Source: Verrucomicrobiia bacterium (GTDB taxonomy: Bacteria > Verrucomicrobiota > Verrucomicrobiia > Limisphaerales > UBA11358). Taken from it: DNA of 44,213 nucleotides. Positions 23,330 to 32,043 of this stretch are shown here, one piece after another. The notes below the pieces were generated by a model. It was not told the origin of the DNA. It searched no databases and worked only from the letters and a program-made list of their open reading frames with translations. Both the position numbers and the translations under genes were made by a program. Position 1 is the first letter of the stretch. Every line of letters begins with the position of its first letter. The DNA is taken from the NCBI GenBank assembly GCA_025451535.1, contig JANWKE010000114.1:1-44213 (forward strand), read 5' to 3'.

Positions 23330-24663
23330 CGGTCGGATAAGATACAATTGAACGCCGCGCTGGCCAGTTTTTTGTGGGCTGAGCTGAAAGCCAGTTCTCG
23401 CATTTGCGCCGGTGTCTTCCAGACACCAGTTTCGGAGGGGCGAGTTCCGCTAGCCACCAACTTCATCTGTTTTGAATGGGGGCTCGTATAACTCGTCTTT
23501 CCGAGGTTCATGCGAAACGCTTCCAGCGTAATGCGATAGCGCGTGATAGAATGTTTTACGGTGCAAAGGGGTGCCAGTTTCGCCGGTGTGAAACCGAGAG
23601 CTTGCGTCGCAGCGTTCGCGACTAATTCGGAGCGCGGGTCTCCTGACCCGCAGCGCGTTCGCATGGCATTCGTCGCTGGAATTTCACCGTTGCCAGTCCG
23701 CAAGCGGGTGGGCTGCGGCTCGGAGAGCCGCGCTCCAATTTCAACATTCGGGAATTCCCACAAATGCGCATTCACGACCCCGGCCGGCCGCTGCCGAATC
23801 AGGAAATGCCCATTCCGCTCGACGACGAAAGCGACAAAATGGCGGGCTGTGGCGGCTTCGCGTAGGCCAAGGTTGGGCAGCTCATTCACGCGATGTCCCT
23901 GGAAGGCGATGCAGGGTTTTTTGACCGGGCAAAGCCCGCATTGCGGGTTTCGTGGTGTGCAAACCAGAGCACCGAGTTCCATCAGGGATTGGTTTAATGC
24001 GGAGCAATTTCCGGTTATGGTAACAGCCGACGTAAGGAGGCTCTGACTGGTTCCAATTTCGGAATGAGCCTCCTGACGTCGGCTGCTACGGGTACTATGA
24101 TGCTTCGCCGCAGTTGTCACCAGTTCTTCAGCCAGCTTCCAAAGCCGCGCGTTCGTTTCCTTCTCCTTCGGATTTTGTGAAATGCCAAAAATGCGTGTCA
24201 GCACGCGGATAACATTGCCGTCCAGAATCGGCGTTGGCTGGTTGAAGGCGATGCTGCAAATCGCGCCGGCGGTGTAACGACCGATGCCTGGCAACGCAAG
24301 GACGTCATCAAAGTTTTCCGGGAATTTCCCTTCGTGTTTTTCCACAGTCTGCCGCGCAGCCTTTTGCAGGTTCCGGGCGCGGCTGTAGTAGCCGAGCCCT
24401 TCCCAAAGCTTGTGGATTTTGTCCGGGCTGGCCTTGGCCGCGGCCTTGATGGTTGGCAGTTCGCGCAGCCAGCGTTCCCAATAGGGAATCACCGTTTTGA
24501 CCTGGGTCTGCTGGAGCATGATTTCCGAGACCCAGACGGGGTAGGGATCGCGGGTGCGGCGCCAGGGCAGATCGCGGGCGTGGGCGGCAAACCAATTAAG
24601 CAAAGCCGGCACAAGTTTCCCCAATTTTGAATTTTGAATTTTGAATTTTGAGTTGGAACTCAT
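23326..24663 (-). CDS. mutY: MutY, A/G-specific adenine glycosylase with repeat insertions
   Basis: 445 residues from ATG 24663, about 90 longer than usual. MutY removes adenine mispaired with 8-oxoguanine. Seen are LPWRRTRDPYPVWVSEIMLQ, the helix-hairpin-helix LPGIGRYTAGAI with catalytic Asp in PILDGNVIRVL, the 4Fe-4S ligands CTPRNPQCGLCPVKKPC (C-x6-C-x2-C-x5-C), and a C-terminal NUDIX-like 8-oxoG domain (GHFLIRQRPAGVVNAHLWEFPN). The extra length comes from palindromes read in frame: about residues 192-215 (24020-24089), 309-345 (23626-23739) and 387-411 (23432-23504). A 7-bp array (24623-24650) encodes the NSKFKIQNSK start region. All insertions lie between, not within, the motifs. Confidence 0.92.
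   Translation of the reverse strand: MSSNSKFKIQNSKLGKLVPALLNWFAAHARDLPWRRTRDPYPVWVSEIMLQQTQVKTVIPYWERWLRELPTIKAAAKASPDKIHKLWEGLGYYSRARNLQKAARQTVEKHEGKFPENFDDVLALPGIGRYTAGAICSIAFNQPTPILDGNVIRVLTRIFGISQNPKEKETNARLWKLAEELVTTAAKHHSTRSSRRQEAHSEIGTSQSLLTSAVTITGNCSALNQSLMELGALVCTPRNPQCGLCPVKKPCIAFQGHRVNELPNLGLREAATARHFVAFVVERNGHFLIRQRPAGVVNAHLWEFPNVEIGARLSEPQPTRLRTGNGEIPATNAMRTRCGSGDPRSELVANAATQALGFTPAKLAPLCTVKHSITRYRITLEAFRMNLGKTSYTSPHSKQMKLVASGTRPSETGVWKTPAQMRELAFSSAHKKLASAAFNCILSDR
23432..23504. repeat. Palindromic element A2, inside mutY
   Basis: TCGGAGGGGCGAGTT (23432-23446) pairs with AACTCGTCTTTCCGA (23490-23504) with a few G:T or mismatched positions. It belongs to the same arm type as the element in the luxE-like gene (17043) and the one before pgm (36325). 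It is translated in frame. Confidence 0.8.
23626..23739. repeat. Two-hairpin palindromic element inside mutY
   Basis: Outer arms GGAGCGCGG (23629-23637) and CCGCGCTCC (23728-23736) enclose GCGGGTC/GACCCGC (23634-23651) and GCGGCTC/GAGCCGC (23715-23731). It is translated in frame as a spacer in the C-terminal domain. Confidence 0.8.
24020..24089. repeat. Palindromic element B1, inside mutY
   Basis: 24-base arms (24020-24043, GTAACAGCCGACGT..., and 24066-24089, ...CGTCGGCTGCTAC) match at 22 positions. The core between them is CTGACTGG..GGAATGAG. It is translated as HSTRSSRRQEAHSEIGTS and onward, between the catalytic and Fe-S regions of MutY. Confidence 0.85.
24623..24650. repeat. 7-bp tandem array D6 at the mutY start
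   Basis: Four perfect copies of AATTTTG. On the mutY strand they encode part of SKFKIQNSK just after the ATG at 24663. Confidence 0.85.
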
Positions 24664-24687
24664 TTTGCGCGCCCGAATTATCGCCAC

Positions 24688-24747
24688 AAAAAGGCGCGAA
24701 AGCCGCAAAAAACTTTGTGTCCTTTGCGTTCTTTGCGGTTATCCTTT
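24688..24747. repeat. Repeat-like imperfect inverted sequence before rnhC
   Basis: AAAAGGCGCGAAAGCCGCAA (24690-24709) is complementary in part to TTTGCGTTCTTTGCGGTTAT (24723-24742). It lies in the divergent gap between mutY and rnhC and extends the rnhC frame without resembling RNase HIII. Confidence 0.6.
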
Positions 24748-24752
24748 TATCT

Positions 24753-25715
24753 GTGCAACCGCTGACATCTTATACGTGCAAGCTGACCGACGAGCAGGCG
24801 TCGGCGCTCGATGCCGCTTTGCGCGCGCGTAATTGGAAATTTCGCGAAGTACCTTATGCGCGTTTTGCGTTCGAGTCCGACAAGGCCAACATCGTCTTTT
24901 ACGAGAGCGGCAAGCTGGTGGTGCAAGGAAAGGGCACGCAGGAAATCATTGAGTTCCTGCTGGAACCGGAAATACTGAAACAGGCGCGTCTCGGCTACGA
25001 AACCGTGCTGAATCCCGAGTTACTTCTGCCGCGCATTGGTGTGGACGAAAGCGGCAAGGGCGATTTCTTCGGGCCGTTATCCATTGCCGGGGTTTACATC
25101 AATGAAAGCGTCATCCAGGCGTGGCAGGGCGCCGGTATCCGCGATTCCAAGAACATTTCCAGCGACAAAAAAATCTCCGAGTTGGCGGAAAAAATCCGCA
25201 AAACGTCCGGGTGCGTCGTGAACACGGTAGTGATTGGCAACGAGGCTTACAACCGGTTGTACGCAAAAATGAAAAGCGTGAACGCGATCCTGGCGTGGGG
25301 TCACGCGCGGGTGATTGAAAATCTGATGGGCCAGCGGCACCAGATGAATCCCGCACCGGTCAAGGCCATTAGCGACCAGTTCGCGTCGAAAAAGGAAGTG
25401 GTAGCCAAGGCGCTAATGGCGCTGGGCCGGGAGATTGAATTGGTTCAACGGCACAAGGCAGAAGAGGATTTGGCGGTGGCGGCGGCTTCGATTCTGGCGC
25501 GGGACGAGTTTGTGAAAGGGCTGGCGAAGCTGGAGAAACAATTCAACGTGGAGCTGCCGAAAGGCGCTTCCAGCGCAGTGGACGAAGCGGCGAAGAAATT
25601 TGTGACGGAGCAGGGCGCGGAGAATTTGCCAAAAATTGCCAAGGTCCATTTCCGCACGGCCTTGCGCGCGCAAGGCCTGCCCGAACCGCCGAAAACTGAA
25701 TGGCGCAAGCATTAA
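24753..25715 (+). CDS. rnhC: Ribonuclease HIII
   Basis: 320 residues from a GTG at 24753. RNase HIII cleaves RNA in RNA/DNA hybrids. The N-terminal TBP-like substrate-binding domain is present (SYTCKLTDEQASALDAALRA, FRKFVPYARF-like strand, IVFYESGKLVVQGKG), which separates it from RNase HII. The catalytic domain shows GVDESGKGDFFGPLSIAGVY (first Asp and Glu), GIRDSKNIS (Asp) and AEEDLAVAAASILARDEF. The frame is open upstream to 24648, but that stretch is a repeat (24688-24747, alternating GCGAAAGCCGC and TTTGCGGTT) and would add a spurious hydrophobic leader, so the GTG is preferred. It is divergent from mutY. Confidence 0.88.
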   Translation: MQPLTSYTCKLTDEQASALDAALRARNWKFREVPYARFAFESDKANIVFYESGKLVVQGKGTQEIIEFLLEPEILKQARLGYETVLNPELLLPRIGVDESGKGDFFGPLSIAGVYINESVIQAWQGAGIRDSKNISSDKKISELAEKIRKTSGCVVNTVVIGNEAYNRLYAKMKSVNAILAWGHARVIENLMGQRHQMNPAPVKAISDQFASKKEVVAKALMALGREIELVQRHKAEEDLAVAAASILARDEFVKGLAKLEKQFNVELPKGASSAVDEAAKKFVTEQGAENLPKIAKVHFRTALRAQGLPEPPKTEWRKH

Positions 25716-25917
25716 CCTGTTGGTCGGGCACGGTTCCGAATTTTTCCGGAGGCACTTATTGCATCCAATTTTCCGTTGCGTGAAGGTCGCGCGTTTTGCG
25801 TGAAAAACACGCGCGTGGTTGGTGTCATCCCGATGAAACATGGGATTTTCCAAGGAAATTCCATTTGGCATGGCCAATGCAAGGCGGTCTTTCAACAAAA
25901 CCAACCTTTGGATGTTT

Positions 25918-26349
25918 ATGATGCTCGTAAAGATTCAGTGTGGTTGTGGTCAACGGTACGCCTTCGATATCGAACCTTTCTGCGGCCGGATGCCTTTTCC
26001 AGTAGCTTGCCCGGTCTGCGGTGCCGATGGCACCGGCACGGCCAATGAAGTGATCGCGTTTACGCTGGCAACAGAGTTGTCCGCCCATAATGGCGGCCGG
26101 GACAGGATGATGCTTCTGGCCATCTTCGGCTGTCTGATGGCCGGCATCGTCGGTGTCATCAAGGCGTCAACGATGGCAAGCGGACTTGACGTCCTGTTGT
26201 GCCTGTGGGGCTCTGTGCTGGCGTTCAGCGTGGCGATTGGCGTCTACATCTGGAAGCAGGCTCATCACCTGCCGGGACTGACGAAAAAGCGGGCGTCAGC
26301 ACCGGCCCGGCCTGCCCCGGTAAATCGAAGATTTCGAGTTGCAATTTAG
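25918..26349 (+). CDS. Zinc-ribbon membrane protein of unknown function
   Basis: 143 residues if it starts at the paired ATG codons at 25918 (MMLVKIQCGCGQRYAFD). The N-terminal domain has CxC (Cys8, Cys10) and CPVC (Cys31, Cys34), a probable zinc ribbon, around the segment FDIEPFCGRMPFPVACPVCG. Two hydrophobic segments follow (about 64-84 and 89-110), then a basic, Pro/Ala-rich tail. The frame is open back to 25840, but those residues look unlike a domain. A GGAT at 25909 is a weak Shine-Dalgarno for 25918. The combination of cytoplasmic zinc ribbon plus two membrane helices suggests a small membrane regulator or scaffold, but function is unknown. Confidence 0.65.
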   Translation: MMLVKIQCGCGQRYAFDIEPFCGRMPFPVACPVCGADGTGTANEVIAFTLATELSAHNGGRDRMMLLAIFGCLMAGIVGVIKASTMASGLDVLLCLWGSVLAFSVAIGVYIWKQAHHLPGLTKKRASAPARPAPVNRRFRVAI

Positions 26350-26540
26350 TCAACGGCCGGAATTGCCGTAAGACAATCCACCGGAACGAATTGCCCCGAT
26401 GATATGCCGTAGCGGCCATTGTGAGCCGTTTACGGCTTTCGGTCGTTTCTGCCAGACGACCGTGCCTGTGAACATCCGGCGAATAAAAAGGAATAACTTT
26501 TCTTTGCGTAAAAAACTCTCAGCTGGAACATGGCCAACTT

Positions 26541-26789
26541 ATGGCTCGCAAGACCCGGTCCGGCTGGGGTTGCTCCCATTCAGGCGAACGCATTCTGCAT
26601 GAACCTGCGCTCACCGTGCATGAGTCGTTGTCGGACACGACCGCGTGGGGGGCAATCATTCATCGGGTCTTCGAGAAATTGCGCCAGGCCGCCGGGATTG
26701 AGGTGCGGACCGGCTATCAAGACGAAAAGGGATTCCACCACGGCATCAAACCGGCCAGGAATGAAATTCAATGGCCGCCGGTTTGGTGA
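26541..26789 (+). CDS. Small hypothetical protein
   Basis: 82 residues: MARKTRSGWGCSHSGERILH start, then SLSDTTAWGAIIHRVFEKLR and GYQDEKGFHHGIKPARN, ending IQWPPVW. The middle reads like a genuine amphipathic helix followed by a conserved-looking turn, and codon third positions favour G/C. No signal peptide or membrane segment is seen. It lies between the zinc-ribbon gene and the pseudouridine synthase gene, same strand. The region 26350-26540 before it shows no gene. I cannot name a family; it may be lineage-specific. Confidence 0.45.
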   Translation: MARKTRSGWGCSHSGERILHEPALTVHESLSDTTAWGAIIHRVFEKLRQAAGIEVRTGYQDEKGFHHGIKPARNEIQWPPVW

Positions 26790-26904
26790 ACCAGGTCCGC
26801 CTCGCGGAGGTTCCGCTTCGCTTTCAGCCGCCCCGGCCAGTTGCCCCTGCCGCCACCGATAAAAATTTGTGCAATGGGCGCAATCTGTGAATCCTATCCA
26901 CCGC

Positions 26905-27615
26905 ATGGCCAAACCAGATTTTATTGAACTGCCGGACTGCGAGTCGATTCCGGTTCTTTACGAGGACCGCTCGGTGTTGGCGGTGGACAAGCCGCGCGGG
27001 TGGATGCTGGTGCCGGTTTCGTGGCAGAAGACCGCGCGCAATCTGCAGGCGGCCATCAATTCGTCCACCGCCCGTGATTTTTGGGCGCGATCGCGCGGCC
27101 TGAAATTTCTCCACTACGTCCATCGCCTCGATACTGACACCAGCGGCGTTCTGTTATTTGCCAAAAGTCGGGGCGCGGTCGAAAGCTATTCCAAAATGTT
27201 CGAAGGCCGGCAGATGGAGAAAACGTACCTGGCGGTGATGTCGGGCAGGCCGCTTGATGGTGAATGGACTTGCCAGCTTAAACTCGCCCCGGACCCGGGG
27301 CAGGTCGGACGAGTGAAGGTGGACGCGCGTCACGGCAAACTGGCGGAAACGCAATTTCGGCTGTTGAAAACTCATGGAAATTTTTCGCTGGTTGAGGCTC
27401 AACCCGTCACCGGCCGCACACATCAGATTCGCGTGCATTTGGCCGAAGCCGGCCTGGCGATTGTGGGTGATGAACTTTATGGAAAACGGGAAGGCAATTT
27501 GCCGTTTGGTTTGCGCGCAGTGCGGTTGGCGTATATCGATCCGTTCACCAGAGCACGTGTGGAAATCCGCGCGCCAACTTGGGATTTTTTAAAGGAGTTT
27601 GGTTTTTCTCTCTAA
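26905..27615 (+). CDS. RluA-family 23S rRNA/tRNA pseudouridine synthase
   Basis: 236 residues from ATG 26905 (MAKPDFIELPD); a GTG at 26869 is an alternative. The catalytic motif is HRLDTDTSGVLLFAKS, where the Asp in RLD attacks the uridine. VDKPRGWMLVP is the RluA motif I region, and PVTGRTHQIRVHLAEAGLAIVGDELYG is the conserved C-terminal motif. There is no N-terminal S4 domain, so it is of the short RluA type; the target uridine cannot be told. A palindromic element (27618-27679) begins two bases after the TAA stop. Confidence 0.9.
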   Translation: MAKPDFIELPDCESIPVLYEDRSVLAVDKPRGWMLVPVSWQKTARNLQAAINSSTARDFWARSRGLKFLHYVHRLDTDTSGVLLFAKSRGAVESYSKMFEGRQMEKTYLAVMSGRPLDGEWTCQLKLAPDPGQVGRVKVDARHGKLAETQFRLLKTHGNFSLVEAQPVTGRTHQIRVHLAEAGLAIVGDELYGKREGNLPFGLRAVRLAYIDPFTRARVEIRAPTWDFLKEFGFSL

Positions 27616-27617
27616 TC

Positions 27618-27679
27618 GTAGCAGCGAACATCAGTTCGCTCTGACTTTTTAGAATGAGCCGACTCACGTCGGCGGCCAC
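27618..27679. repeat. Palindromic element B2 after the pseudouridine synthase gene
   Basis: It begins GTAGCAGCGAAC and has the core CTCTGACT..AGAATGAGCC shared with the mutY element at 24020. The right arm ends GTCGGCGGCCAC. It lies between two convergent genes and may act as a terminator for both. Confidence 0.75.
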
Positions 27680-27692
27680 GCATTTTTGGTTT

Positions 27693-28298
27693 TTAATCCG
27701 CGTATTTCACGCTGCAGCCGTAAGGCTTGGTTTCCGTCACTGCCACCGATTTGTCGGTCAGCAGAGCCTCAATGGCGGCACTCACATAGTTCTGCGCCTT
27801 GGTCGGGTCGTGAAATGGATCCGGCTGGTTGTCAATCGCGCCGCGATAGACCAGGATGCCCTCTTTGTTGATAACATACATGTCCGGTGTGGTTTTCATG
27901 TCGTATAGATGGCCGACGGCGCCGGAGCTGTCGTCAATCCATGCCGTCACGTCCATTTTTTCCGAGGCGATTTCCGCCTTGGCCTGGGCCGGCGTGCGAT
28001 GGCTGGCATTGTTCGGGTTCACGGAATTGACCAGCAACCACACCACGCCCCTGGCCGCGAGGTCGCGCTGCAACGACTGCATCGCGCCGGTTTTGTACTG
28101 ATTGTGACAGAAGGGGCAGTCGGAATTATAGGATTCAAGCACGACGATTTTGCCTTTGTAATCGCTGAGGTGAATTGTTTTGCCATTGACGTCCGTGGCC
28201 GTGAAATCCGGAGCGGGCTTGCCAACCTCCACCGCCAGCGCCACCGAAGCCAGCGTCAGTGTAACAACCAGAGCAAGTGCAGTTTTCGTAATCATCAA
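27693..28298 (-). CDS. Exported thioredoxin-like redoxin (AhpC/TSA type)
   Basis: 201 residues. The signal peptide is MMITKTALALVVTLTLASVALA, followed directly by a peroxiredoxin/TlpA-like domain: VGKPAPDFTATDVNGKTIHLSDYKGKIVVLESYNSDCPFCHNQY. The CPFC pair is a thioredoxin-type dithiol. DMKTTPDMYVINKEGILVYRGAID is the cis-Pro region and last strand. The C-terminus (VTETKPYGCSVKYAD) with a further Cys resembles the redoxin family found with cytochromes and copper proteins. It sits 155 bases downstream of the DsbD gene on the same strand, so it may receive electrons from DsbD in the periplasm. That link is inferred from context. Confidence 0.88.
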   Translation of the reverse strand: MMITKTALALVVTLTLASVALAVEVGKPAPDFTATDVNGKTIHLSDYKGKIVVLESYNSDCPFCHNQYKTGAMQSLQRDLAARGVVWLLVNSVNPNNASHRTPAQAKAEIASEKMDVTAWIDDSSGAVGHLYDMKTTPDMYVINKEGILVYRGAIDNQPDPFHDPTKAQNYVSAAIEALLTDKSVAVTETKPYGCSVKYAD

Positions 28299-28452
28299 TT
28301 TAATCTTAAGTTTAGATTGTTAGAATACAAGACGCATCTCGCGGGCGTTTGGTTCAAAAAATTTTGTAATTGCCGGCGTAAGTCAGCTCCCCTTTTTCCG
28401 TGAACTTTAATGTTAGAGTGGACTTATCGCCTTTGCGGGGCGGCTGCGCTGC

Positions 28453-30596
28453 TTATCTGGCCGCCCGGGCAAGCGCGTCCAGCACAATGCCGGGCGTCAA
28501 TATTGCCGGCAGCACAATGGGTTGCGCATTAACGCCTTTGGGATAAACCAGAACCAAAGGTACGCCCGCGCGGTCGTAGCGGTTCAGTTCCGCCGTGATG
28601 TCATCAGGGAAATGTGTGTAATCGCCGACCAACGCCTCGGCGTTGATTTCCTTCAATCTCTGGCGGACGGAAGGAGTGTCAATGGCGAGTTTTTTGTTCA
28701 CCTGACAGGTCAGACACCAGTCGGCGGTAAAATCCACCAGCACCGGGTGGCCTTTGCTCAGTGCCTTCGTCACGGCGTCGGGACTCCACGGCTGCCAGTC
28801 AATGCCATCCGGCGAATCAATGGTTGAACCCGATGTGCTGGCGATGATGACTGGCTCGCGCCAATGCAACTGGTTTTCCAGGGCGAAGGCGTAGCCGCCG
28901 GCCACGAGCATCAAGGCGATGACGGCCGCAATGCCCTTGCCGGAACGCCCGCGTTGAACAAACTCGCCGAAAATCCAGGCCGCCAGCGCGACCATCACCA
29001 GAAAGAGGCCCAGCCAAAAACGTTTTTGCCATAGTCACCAAAGGCCAGATTAAACAGCCAGACGGCCGTCGCCAGCATCGGGAAACCCATGGCGACTTTG
29101 AACTTCTCCATCCAAACGCCGGGTTTTGGTAAAAATTTCAGCCACGCCGGATTCCAGCTCAGCACGACATACGGCGCCGCGAGACCCAGTCCGACGAACA
29201 GGAAAATTAACACAATCAACGACGGGCTTTTGGCGAAGGCAAAGCCGAGAGCCGGCGCCAGAAAGGGTGCGGTACAGGGCGTGGCCAGCGCCGTCGCCAG
29301 CAGTCCGTTGAAGAATGCGCCGGGCGCACCTGGTTTGGAGGCCAGTTGGCCCGCTGCGCTCAACGTGCGTCCGCCGAGCGTCACTTCAAACACGCCAAAC
29401 AGATTCAGCGCCACGAGTGTGATGAGGGTGGTGAGGCAGACGAGGAAGACCGGGCTGCCGAACTGCATTCCCCAACCGGCATGATGTCCGGCGACCTTAA
29501 CACTGATGACAACACCCGCCAGCACAAGAAACGACACCAGCACACCCGCGGCATAAACCAATCCGAGCACACGAACGCGGCCCGGTTCATGTCGGGCGTG
29601 GTTGATGAAACCGAGGATTTTCAGCGCGATGACCGGCAACACGCACGGCATGATGTTCAGAATCAATCCGCCGATGAAGGCGTAGAGCAGCATTAAAGGC
29701 AGCGCGGGCGTCCCGCCCCGGACAGGCGGGACGCCGGTGCCTCCCTGGGATAAAGTCATTCCACCGGCGGGAGCCTGGTCGTTGACCGGCACGGTTATAT
29801 TGAATCCCTGACGTTGACCGCCAATATCCATGACGATGACGCCGCTGATTGCCTTCGGCCAGGCGCCGGAAAATTTTTGGACTGTTTTCCGCAGGTGAAT
29901 TTCATCAGCTCCGCCAGGCAGATTTTCGGTTGCGGCTTGAATATCAAAATTGTCGCTGGCTTTGGGGAAGAAGTCGGCTTCGGTGGCTCCATTTGGCGCG
30001 GACCATTCAAGAATCAATGGTCGTTTGTCACCATTGGCTGGCTTTTGCCACCAGGCCTGTGCTTTCAAAGTGTCACCGGATTTTGGCACTTTGCTTTTCC
30101 ACAAATCAATCGTCGCGGCGGCTGCGGAATTTTTCGTTTCCCGACCGGTGTTTAATGTGGCTTCGACGCTGGCGCTGCCGGGAACGCATTCCTCCCTGCA
30201 TTCCAGCCAGGAAACTTTTGCCTTCAAATCGAACGCGAAGCCGGGTTTGAAATCGGCGGCAATCTTCAGCGGCGCGAGCAACATCACTTCGTTGTTGTAA
30301 CCGTAGGTGGTGACTTCGGCAGGCGGGAGTTTTTCCGGCAAGGGCCATTGGATGTCGCCGGCGGTGACACCGGGCGGCAGTTGCCATTGGATTTTGGTGG
30401 CCATGCCGGCCTCGCCCGGATTTTTCCAGTAGGTGTGCCAGTCCGGATCCATTTTCATGTCCACGCCGACCCAGATCGTGTCGCCGGGCCGGGCGGTGTC
30501 GGCGGACAACAGCAATTGCACGTGCGTATGCGCGGCATGGGCAGTGAGGGTCGTGAGGCAAAGCCAGCCTGACAGGATGATTCCGATGCGTTGCAC
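28453..30596 (-). pseudogene. dsbD: DsbD-type thiol:disulfide interchange protein, frameshifted
   Basis: Two frames together make a full DsbD of ~714 residues. The first (30596-28995; GTG start) holds a signal peptide, the N-terminal periplasmic domain with CREECVPG, and the eight-helix membrane domain with NIMPCVLPV and ATPCTAPFL cysteines, but stops after FGDYGKNVFGWASFW. The second (from about 29015 to 28453) resumes as FWLGLFLVMVALAAWIFGE and carries the C-terminal thioredoxin domain with DWCLTCQVNKK. One extra T in the T5 run of the coding strand (A-run 29016-29020) would join them. DsbD passes electrons from thioredoxin to periplasmic proteins. A hairpin element (29707-29735) is translated as GGTGVPPVRGGTPALP between the domains. 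Confidence 0.88.
29701..29745. repeat. GC-rich hairpin element inside dsbD
   Basis: The perfect 11-base arms GGCGTCCCGCC (29707-29717) and GGCGGGACGCC (29725-29735) have a seven-base loop. The translated peptide GTGVPPVRGGTPALP falls in the linker before the first membrane helix of DsbD. Confidence 0.8.
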
Positions 30597-30655
30597 ACCG
30601 ATTAGATGCCAGATTCAGGCAAACGTTAGAAGTGATTTTGTGTTGAATAACGCTC

Positions 30656-30691
30656 GCCCTCATCCTGACCTTCTCCCCCAGGAGAAGGAAT
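30656..30691. repeat. Dispersed repeat G1 in the gap 30597-30898
   Basis: GCCCTCATCCTGACCTTCTC and onward contains CTTCTCC/GGAGAAG arms. It is the reverse complement of 35357-35393 apart from one missing base. The 302-base gap shows no gene. Confidence 0.8.
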
Positions 30692-30751
30692 AGCGATGTG
30701 TCCGACGTGTTAATTTTGACGGCTCACGATTTGCCAACAGACTGGCGTTAA

Positions 30752-30789
30752 TTCTCCCTCTCCTTGGGGAGAGGGCCGGGGTGAGGGAG
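30752..30789. repeat. Dispersed repeat G2 in the gap 30597-30898
   Basis: TTCTCCCTCTCCTTGGGGAG with the trailing GGGCCGGGGTGAGGGAG. It is similar in plan to G1 (CTC-rich arm, GGAG arm, GAGGG end) but in the opposite orientation. Repeats of this type are common in many bacterial genomes. Confidence 0.65.
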
Positions 30790-30898
30790 GGCTGAGAGAC
30801 TTAATTCCATTACACCAGCAAAACACTTAATCAAGGTATGCCTAAACAACCTCATCCGAATTGATAATTCCGTCCGATACCATAACCTGAACCCACCG

Positions 30899-32035
30899 AT
30901 GCAGAGCGAACCCACTTCCGTCTACCAGTGGTTGCGCGCCGGTGACGAAATTTTTCCGGCGATGCTCACGGCCATCGACGCCGCGATCCAATCGGTGCGC
31001 CTGGAGATTTACATTTTTGAGGAATGTCCGCTGGGGCGCGATTTTTGCGAGGCCCTGGTGCGTGCCTGCGGGCGCGGGGTGCGCGTGCGCGTGCTGGTGG
31101 ATTCAATTGGCTCGCTTCTGTTGCCTGACCATTTTTGGGAATCGTTGCGGAAGGCCGGTGGCGAGGTTCGCTGGTTTAATCCCATCACGTTAAAACGGGC
31201 AACAATCCGGAATCATCGCAAACTGCTGGTGTGCGACGAGCGGGCGGCGTTCGTGGGCGGTTTCAATGTCTCACCGGAATACGAAGGCGACGGCGTGAAC
31301 GACGGCTGGTGGGATGTTGGATTGAAAATCGAAGGTCCGCTGGCGGCACGATTGGCGTCGTCGTTCGAGGACATGTTCGGCCGCGCCGAATTTCGCCACC
31401 GGCACATCACCCGCTGGCGCGAATTCAGCGCCAAACAGGCCGTGACGCTGCCACCGGAACAGATTCTGTTCAGTGGGCCGGGGCGGGGCCAAAGCCCGTT
31501 CACACGCGCCTTGCGAAAGGATTTGGCGGGCGCGAAAGATGTGAGGCTCATGGTTGCCTATTTCCTGCCTTCCTGGCGGCTGCGACGCGATTTGATGCGC
31601 GTCGTCCGGCGCGGCGGGCGGGCGCAACTGATCCTGGCCGGCAAGTCCGACATCTACCTTTCCAAGCTCGCCGCGCAGAGTTTGTATCGGCGGCTGCTGC
31701 GGGCCGGTGTGGAGATTTACGAGTATCAACCGCAGGTCTTGCATGCAAAACTGTTTATGGTGGATGACGCGATTTACACCGGTTCCAGCAATCTCGACAC
31801 GCGCAGTTTACAGATCAATTACGAGTTGATGATCCGTTTTGCCGGGGGGGAGATTGCGGGGCAGGCGCGCGAAATATTTGCCGACACCCTCCAGCATTGC
31901 CGGCGGGTCACGCGTGAGGAATGGCGTCAATCGCGCACGTTCTGGCAAAGAATGAAGCAACGCTGGGCGTATTTCCTGCTGGACCGGATTGACCCCTATG
32001 TGGCGCGATGGCAGTGGCGCGGCCTGCCGAAGTAA
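30899..32035 (+). CDS. Phospholipase D-family cardiolipin synthase-like enzyme
   Basis: 378 residues with two HKD motifs: NHRKLLVCDERAAFVGGFN in the first half and LHAKLFMVDDAIYTGSSNLD in the second, each HxKx4D followed by the G..N pattern. There are no N-terminal membrane helices, so it is the soluble ClsB-like type rather than the ClsA-like type found at 42216. These enzymes make cardiolipin from phosphatidylglycerol or swap phosphatidyl head groups; a nuclease or phosphodiesterase role also exists in the superfamily. It starts about 300 bases after the DsbD gene in the opposite direction and is followed after eight bases by the pyrimidine-dimer glycosylase gene. Confidence 0.88.
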   Translation: MQSEPTSVYQWLRAGDEIFPAMLTAIDAAIQSVRLEIYIFEECPLGRDFCEALVRACGRGVRVRVLVDSIGSLLLPDHFWESLRKAGGEVRWFNPITLKRATIRNHRKLLVCDERAAFVGGFNVSPEYEGDGVNDGWWDVGLKIEGPLAARLASSFEDMFGRAEFRHRHITRWREFSAKQAVTLPPEQILFSGPGRGQSPFTRALRKDLAGAKDVRLMVAYFLPSWRLRRDLMRVVRRGGRAQLILAGKSDIYLSKLAAQSLYRRLLRAGVEIYEYQPQVLHAKLFMVDDAIYTGSSNLDTRSLQINYELMIRFAGGEIAGQAREIFADTLQHCRRVTREEWRQSRTFWQRMKQRWAYFLLDRIDPYVARWQWRGLPK

Positions 32036-32043
32036 CCGGCATT

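Noticed and set aside
22520-23491. 323-residue plus-strand frame opposite the cysteine desulfurase gene
   Set aside because: The desulfurase frame has the PLP lysine and active cysteine; the opposite frame has no family features.
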